DNA of 37,737 nt, from NCBI GenBank assembly GCA_019117605.1, contig DWZK01000077.1, positions 1 to 37,737 of the forward strand, read 5' to 3'. The notes beneath the pieces are model-generated. The model saw only the letters and a program-made list of their open reading frames with translations, searched no databases and was not told the DNA's origin. Made by a program: the position numbers and the translations under genes. Positions 33,524-37,737 of this stretch are shown here, piece after piece (the stretch's first letter is position 1; each line of letters begins with the position of its first letter). This DNA is from Candidatus Intestinimonas stercoravium. Its GTDB lineage: Bacteria; Bacillota; Clostridia; Oscillospirales; Oscillospiraceae.

Positions 33524-34378
33524 TTACTGCTTTTTCAGTTTCTTCCCCACCAGCTTGGCGCTCAGATTGATGACGAGGGTGAGGATCATCAGGATGGAGG
33601 CGATGGCGAAGGCCACCTCGATCTCGCCCCGCTCCATGGCGTACATATAGAGGGAGACGGTGAGGGTGGCGCCGCTGCTGCCCATGGCCTCGAAAAAGTT
33701 GTTGACCGTCAGGCCCATGCCGGCGGTGTAGAGGAGGGCGGCGGATTCACCCACCACACGGCCGATGGCCAGGATGCAGCCGGTGACGATGCCGTCCACA
33801 GAGGAGGGCAGGACGATGGTGCGGATCATGTGCCACTTGCCGGCCCCCAGGCCCAGGGCGCCCTCCCGGTAGGACTGGGGCACGGTCTTCAGCGATTCCT
33901 GGGTGGTGCGGATGATGGTGGGCAGGGTCATGACCACCAGGGTCAGGCCGCCGGCCAGCAGAGAGGTGCCCAGGGAGCAGAACTGCACGAAGAAGAGCAT
34001 GCCCACCAGGCCGTAGATGATGGAGGGGATGCCGGTGAGGGTCTCTGTCGCGAACTCGATGGCGGACACCAGCCGGCGGTTCTTGGCGTACTCGGTCAGA
34101 TAGACGGCGGCGCCGACGCCCAGGGGGAGCACGATGATGAGGGTGACGAAGATGATATAGAGGGTATTGAGGATGTTGGGCAGGATACCGATGGTCTGCC
34201 GGATATGGCTGGGGGCGGTGGAGAGGAGCTGCCAGGTCACATGGGGCAGGCCCCGGACGAAGATGAAGCCGATGATGCATACCAGCAGGGCGCAGGTGAT
34301 GAACGCGCACAGGTAGAGCAGGAAGCGCAGCGTCCTGTCATAGGCCCTCCGTCCGCCGGAGAGGCGTTTGATTTCCAT
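33524..34378 (-). CDS. pstA: Phosphate ABC transporter permease PstA
   Basis: A 284-residue membrane permease with about six helices. The permease loop that contacts the ATPase is visible as EGALGLGAGKWHMIRTIVLPSSVDGIVTGCILAIGR, and GIPSIIYGLVGM precedes it, as in the PstA family. It forms the channel with PstC. Located between pstC (55-bp gap, nothing seen in it) and pstB. Confidence 0.95.
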   Translation of the reverse strand: MEIKRLSGGRRAYDRTLRFLLYLCAFITCALLVCIIGFIFVRGLPHVTWQLLSTAPSHIRQTIGILPNILNTLYIIFVTLIIVLPLGVGAAVYLTEYAKNRRLVSAIEFATETLTGIPSIIYGLVGMLFFVQFCSLGTSLLAGGLTLVVMTLPTIIRTTQESLKTVPQSYREGALGLGAGKWHMIRTIVLPSSVDGIVTGCILAIGRVVGESAALLYTAGMGLTVNNFFEAMGSSGATLTVSLYMYAMERGEIEVAFAIASILMILTLVINLSAKLVGKKLKKQ

Positions 34379-34433
34379 TTTAGTATATCATCCCTTCGGA
34401 TATTTTCATAGGAGAAGAATGAAAACGGAGCGC

Positions 34434-35402
34434 TTACTTGTCGCGGCTCTTCTTGAGCAGGCTGTTGAGCACCACGTTGATCAGCATGATGAAGAGGAAG
34501 AGGACCAGGGCGATGGAGAACAGGGCGTTGCGCTGGAGGGAGCCCACGGCGGCGTAGGACATCTCGCTGGCCACCGCAGTGGTGAGGAAGCGCACGGACC
34601 GGAACAGGCTGGGCATGTTGGCCACATTGCCGGCCACCATCATGATGGCCATGGCCTCTCCGATGGCCCGGCCGATGCCCAGGACGATGGAGGCGGCGAT
34701 GCCGCTGGAGGCGGCGGGGACGCTGACACGGAACACGGTCTCGATATGGGTGGCGCCCAGGGCCAGGCTGGCCTCCTCATACTCCTTGGGGACGGCGTTG
34801 AGGGCGGTCTCGGACACCGAGACGATGGAGGGGAGGATCATCACCGCCAGCACGATGATGGCGGCGAAGAGGGTGGCGCCGTCGGGGAGCCCGAAGACGG
34901 TGCGCACAGCGGGCACCAGCACGATCATGCCGATGAGGCCGTACACCACCGAGGGGATACCGGCCAGCAGGTCTACGGCAGGGCGGACGATGCCGGCCAC
35001 TTTCCGGGGCGCCACTTTGGAGATGAAGATGGCGGTCATCAGGCCCACGGGCACCCCCAGCACGATGGCTCCGGCGGTGCCGTAGACCGAGGTGAGGATG
35101 AAGGGCAGGATGCCGAACTGGGGCTCCGCCGCGGTGGAGGCCCACTTGGTGCCGAAGAGGAAGTCGATAAGGCCGATCTCCCTGATGGCGGGCAGGCCGG
35201 AGATGATGAGGTAGACGCTGATGAAGAGGACGAAGACGATGGCGATGATGCCACAGAGGAAAAAGATGGCGCCCATGATCTTCTCCATGGCCCGCAGGGG
35301 GGCGTGCTCGGGGGCGGACTTCGGCGTCTTGTCGCGCTCGCGCCCTTTCTCTTTGGCCTTCGGCGTCTCCTCAGGCTGCGCGATGTGCAGGATCTCGTCC
35401 AT
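34434..35402 (-). CDS. pstC: Phosphate ABC transporter permease PstC
   Basis: A 322-residue permease with a charged cytoplasmic N-terminus of about 40 residues (KAKEKGRERDKTPKS) and six predicted helices. The blocks LLAGIPSVVYGLIGM and EEASLALGATHIETVFRVSVPAASSGI are PstC hallmarks. The ATG at 35402, with AAGGAG 11 nt upstream, is chosen over an upstream ATG lacking a ribosome binding site. Confidence 0.94.
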   Translation of the reverse strand: MDEILHIAQPEETPKAKEKGRERDKTPKSAPEHAPLRAMEKIMGAIFFLCGIIAIVFVLFISVYLIISGLPAIREIGLIDFLFGTKWASTAAEPQFGILPFILTSVYGTAGAIVLGVPVGLMTAIFISKVAPRKVAGIVRPAVDLLAGIPSVVYGLIGMIVLVPAVRTVFGLPDGATLFAAIIVLAVMILPSIVSVSETALNAVPKEYEEASLALGATHIETVFRVSVPAASSGIAASIVLGIGRAIGEAMAIMMVAGNVANMPSLFRSVRFLTTAVASEMSYAAVGSLQRNALFSIALVLFLFIMLINVVLNSLLKKSRDK

Positions 35403-35449
35403 GGCTGCGTTGCTCCTTTCAGAATCTTGGACGGGCATTTGGTCAGCCC

Positions 35450-35482
35450 GAAGCGCCCCCGCAGAGGCTGCGGAGGCGCTTC
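35450..35482 (-). promoter_or_regulatory. Intercistronic hairpin between pstS and pstC
   Basis: A 15-bp stem with one mismatch (arms GAAGCGCCCCCGCAG and CTGCGGAGGCGCTTC) and a three-base loop, in the 103-bp gap. Such a hairpin commonly lets pstS be expressed in excess over the membrane subunits by limiting read-through and protecting the pstS mRNA; inferred here. Confidence 0.6.
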
Positions 35483-35505
35483 TGACTTATTTCGTGTTTT
35501 TTGGA

Positions 35506-36402
35506 TCAGGCCACGGGCACCGCGCCGGCGCCGGCCACCAGGTCGGCGGCGTCAGCGGAGACGGCGTACTCCATGAAGGCCTGAGCGGCATCGGAGAGCT
35601 CAGCGTCGGCCATATAGACGAAGTTGAAGTTACGCTGGACCTGATAGCTGCCGTCCAGCACGGTCTCCTCGCTGGGAGCCACGCCGTTCACGGAGATGGC
35701 CTTCACGCCGTCCTGGCCTTCCACGGCGGACAGAGAGGCATAGCCGAAGGCGTTGGGGTTGCCGGCCACGGCCTGGATCACAGCGCCGGTGGAGGTCAGC
35801 TCCTGGGTGTAGACGCAGGTGTCCTCGGTGCCGGTGATGGACTCGAAGCCGTCGCGGGTGCCGGAACCGGCCTCACGGCCGATGAGGACCACAGGGGCGT
35901 CGATGCCGCCCACCTCGCTCCAGTTGGTGATCTCACCGGTGGCCAGACCGGCGATCTGCTCGATGGTCAGGTCGGAGACGGAGTTCTCGCTGTTGACGAT
36001 GATGGCGATGCCGTCCAGAGCGAACACGGTGGAGGTCAGGCCCTGAGCGGTCTCCTCCTCGTCCAGGTCACGGCTGGCCAGGCCCAGGTCGCAGGTGCCC
36101 TCCAGAGCGGCGTTGATGCCGGTGCCGGAGCCGGTGGGATCGTAGTTGACGGTCACGTCGGGGTTGGCCTCCATAAAGGCCTCGCCAAGGGTCAGGATGA
36201 CATTTTCCACGGAGGTAGAGCCATTGAGGTTCACGGTGCCGGAGAGAGTGCTGGTCTCCTCGTTCCCCGCGGGCTCAGCGCTGGTCTCGGTGCTGGGAGA
36301 CCCGGAGGGAGCGGCGCTCTCCTCGCTGCCGCTGCTGGAGCAGCCGGCGAACAGGCCCACGCACAGGGTCAGCGAGAGCAGCATGGCAAGTGTCTTCTTC
36401 AT
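35506..36402 (-). CDS. pstS: Phosphate-binding lipoprotein PstS
   Basis: A 298-residue extracellular solute-binding protein. The lipobox LFAGC ends a hydrophobic signal, so the mature lipoprotein starts at Cys21. A Ser/Glu/Thr-rich linker follows. Phosphate-binding loops appear as NLNGSTSVENV, DPTGSGTGINA and REAGSGTRDGFE, as in PstS. It delivers phosphate to PstCAB. First gene of the operon, directly behind the Pho box. Confidence 0.95.
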   Translation of the reverse strand: MKKTLAMLLSLTLCVGLFAGCSSSGSEESAAPSGSPSTETSAEPAGNEETSTLSGTVNLNGSTSVENVILTLGEAFMEANPDVTVNYDPTGSGTGINAALEGTCDLGLASRDLDEEETAQGLTSTVFALDGIAIIVNSENSVSDLTIEQIAGLATGEITNWSEVGGIDAPVVLIGREAGSGTRDGFESITGTEDTCVYTQELTSTGAVIQAVAGNPNAFGYASLSAVEGQDGVKAISVNGVAPSEETVLDGSYQVQRNFNFVYMADAELSDAAQAFMEYAVSADAADLVAGAGAVPVA

Positions 36403-36460
36403 GATGTTTCATTCTCCAATCCATTTTGGTATCTGTTCAGTTTTCCTCGGAACGGTGCCT

Positions 36461-36515
36461 AGTATACCGAAGTTTTGTAAAGTCGTCTTTCGGCTTTTTG
36501 TAAAGTCTTTGTAAA
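36461..36515 (-). promoter_or_regulatory. Pho box and promoter of the pst operon
   Basis: On the minus strand TTTACA occurs at 36510-36515 and 36499-36504 (11 bp apart, as in Firmicute Pho boxes), and again at 36476-36481 (23 bp further, about two turns). A TATACT -10 box lies at 36461-36466; there is no good -35 at the right distance, as expected for a PhoB-activated promoter. More TTTACA elements in both orientations occur at 36573-36597. Confidence 0.75.
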
Positions 36516-36538
36516 TCGTAGTCTGCCCAAAGGTACGA

Positions 36539-36575
36539 AAAATGCTCCCTTCTCCGAAAGAGAAGGAAGCATTTT
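36539..36575. terminator. Terminator between the HAD gene and the pst operon
   Basis: A 16-bp stem with one mismatch (AAAATGCTCCCTTCTC, 5-nt loop, complement). On the minus strand it ends in ATTTTT, so it can terminate the leftward HAD transcript just before the Pho box. Confidence 0.8.
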
Positions 36576-36703
36576 ACATCTTTACAATGAATGTAAAGTC
36601 AAGCCTGTCAAACTTTCACGCCTGGCGGCGCCCTCCCGGCGGGGGAGATCGTGCAGTTCTGACAGGGTCGATCGGTCCTACCTCCGAATACCCTCCGTAT
36701 TCG

Positions 36704-37387
36704 TCAGAGGGGGCAGCCGGGGGCGCTCCGGTCCAGGCCCAGCCAGGTCCGCAGCTCTATCAGGTCCGGGGCGATGTGGACATGGGGCAGACCGGCGAAG
36801 GCCTCTCCCGGGGTGGTGCCGTTGAGCACGGCGCAGAAGTCCATCCCCGCGTTCCGGGCGGCGTTGGCGTCGATGGTGGTGTCGCCGCAGTAGAGGATCT
36901 CCCCCTTGTCCAGGACCAGCCGCCGGGCGGCTTCGTTGAGGCCCTCCGGGTCCGGCTTGGGCTTGGAGACCAGGTCCCCGCCGATGATGAAGGCGAAGGT
37001 ATCCCGGAGGCCGTAGTGGTCGAAGATGGACTCCAGGGTCTCGGTGTGCTTGGTGCTCACCACCGCCGTGGCGATCCCCGCCGCCCCCAGGGCCCGGAGC
37101 AGCGCCTCCGCCCCCTCGCACAGGGGGATGCCCGCCGCCTGCATGGGCCGGGCCACCGAGGAGAAGAGGGCGCGGAACCGGGCGCGGCCCTCCTGGCTCT
37201 CATCGCCGGTGAGCTTGGTATATGCGTCCTCCAGCAGCAGGCCGATGGTGTGGCGCACCGCCTCCCGGTCCGGCACGGGGTAGCCCATCAGCTGGAAGCC
37301 GTGGACGAATCCGGCGTAGATCGCATCGGTGGCGTCCCCAAGGGTATAGTCAAAGTCGAATACAACAGCTTTATAGCGCATGGACAT
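36704..37387 (-). CDS. HAD-family phosphatase (phosphoglycolate phosphatase-like)
   Basis: A 227-residue HAD-superfamily hydrolase with all four motifs: DFDYTLGD (Asp11 nucleophile, Asp13), VVSTK (Ser111), SKPKPDP (Lys142) and CGDTTID (Asp169, Asp173). The cap and spacing resemble phosphoglycolate phosphatase and pyrophosphatase-like enzymes that remove phosphate from small metabolites, but the substrate cannot be told. AAAGGAG precedes the ATG. It is a separate transcription unit from pst, divided by the terminator at 36539-36575. Confidence 0.88.
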   Translation of the reverse strand: MSMRYKAVVFDFDYTLGDATDAIYAGFVHGFQLMGYPVPDREAVRHTIGLLLEDAYTKLTGDESQEGRARFRALFSSVARPMQAAGIPLCEGAEALLRALGAAGIATAVVSTKHTETLESIFDHYGLRDTFAFIIGGDLVSKPKPDPEGLNEAARRLVLDKGEILYCGDTTIDANAARNAGMDFCAVLNGTTPGEAFAGLPHVHIAPDLIELRTWLGLDRSAPGCPL

Positions 37388-37737
37388 TGGTTCTCCTTTT
37401 ATTTTTGTTTATTGCGGTCTTAGTTGGAGAAGGCCGGAGTGCGGGCCTCTCATCGTCGCGTCGGCATCGCATCGTCGGCACAAGCTGCGCGTCCCTCGCC
37501 GGGGCGGCTCCGCCGCCCCCTCTGCACCGGCGGCGTGACAACGTAAGCCGCCGGTGCTGACAGACGCGGCTGTAGAAGAGCCCCGGGGGGTACTTCCAAT
37601 AGGGGTGACATCGTCGTCGCAAAGTCCGCTCCCCTCTATTTCCGCCTGGCGGCGAAAATTCGGTCCGCTCCCTTGCTCCTCCTCTCCCAAATGGACCCGC
37701 TTCGCTGGGCTCCATTTGGGTCCCCTTTCCCCTGTGT
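37388..37737. other. Hairpin-rich intergenic stretch, no gene recognised
   Basis: 350 bp with three notable stem-loops: 37501-37519 (GGGGCGGC/GCCGCCCC), 37524-37557 (11-bp stem GCACCGGCGGC and complement, 12-nt loop) and 37686-37720 (CCCAAATGGA/TCCATTTGGG). Open frames here are opposite or low-complexity and have no ribosome binding site, so they are not called. The segment may be part of a dispersed intergenic repeat that continues beyond the window. Confidence 0.5.

Noticed and set aside
37371..37715. Minus-strand 114-codon frame at the right edge
   Set aside because: It overlaps the HAD gene start, is rich in Arg, Pro and Gly, and spans three hairpins; no start signal.

Overview
The window is GC-rich bacterial chromosome (about two thirds G+C by eye) with Gram-positive housekeeping neighbourhoods: a WalRK cell-wall two-component system with YycH, YycI and YycJ, a pst-phoU-phoBR operon with an 11-bp-period Pho box, and AGGAGG-type ribosome binding sites with some GTG and TTG starts. 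Together with a clostridial-type ethanolamine (eut) microcompartment operon, this suggests a high-GC anaerobic gut Clostridia, most like the Oscillospiraceae (Flavonifractor or Pseudoflavonifractor relatives). The genus is inference; no rRNA is present.

Layout. 1-760: the start of a leftward secreted-protein gene with a clear promoter, then a hairpin-rich intergenic stretch. 760-7260 (minus): diguanylate cyclase, NUDIX hydrolase, walR, walK, yycH, yycI. 7497-12166 (plus): murA, yycJ-type hydrolase, rlmH and phosphohexomutase, behind a strong extended -10 promoter. 12180-13261 (plus): an accessory pair, an orphan nucleotidyltransferase-fold protein overlapping a 63-residue repeat protein. 13274-15385 (minus): a small membrane-protein gene bracketed by a 32-bp direct repeat of the 3' end of the neighbouring DUF1846 gene. 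15417-18055 (plus): tex and a zincin-type metallopeptidase gene. 18292-29765 (minus): the eut operon in transcription order eutG-eutA-eutB-eutC-eutL-[duplicated eutL tail]-eutE-eutM(long)-eutT-pduL-small eut protein-eutN-eutH-eutQ. 29918-36515 (minus): pstS-pstC-pstA-pstB-phoU-phoB-phoR. 36704-37387 (minus): a HAD phosphatase. 37388-37737: hairpin-rich, no gene recognised.

How the genes work together. EutH imports ethanolamine; EutBC cleaves it with adenosylcobalamin, which EutT makes and EutA helps reload. Acetaldehyde is oxidised to acetyl-CoA by EutE or reduced to ethanol by EutG, and PduL turns acetyl-CoA into acetyl phosphate. EutL, EutM and EutN form the shell. EutC, EutQ and PduL carry an amphipathic N-terminal helix, and EutE a C-terminal one, that look like encapsulation peptides. 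No eutS, eutP, eutV, eutW or eutJ is present in the window.

Most interesting signals: (1) the eutM frame is open for 175 codons upstream of the normal EutM start, giving a predicted shell protein with a long disordered arm plus an internal start, reminiscent of PduB/PduB'; (2) the 3' ends of two unrelated genes (eutL and the DUF1846 gene) are each duplicated around a small insert; (3) the nucleotidyltransferase and 63-residue protein pair of unknown function.
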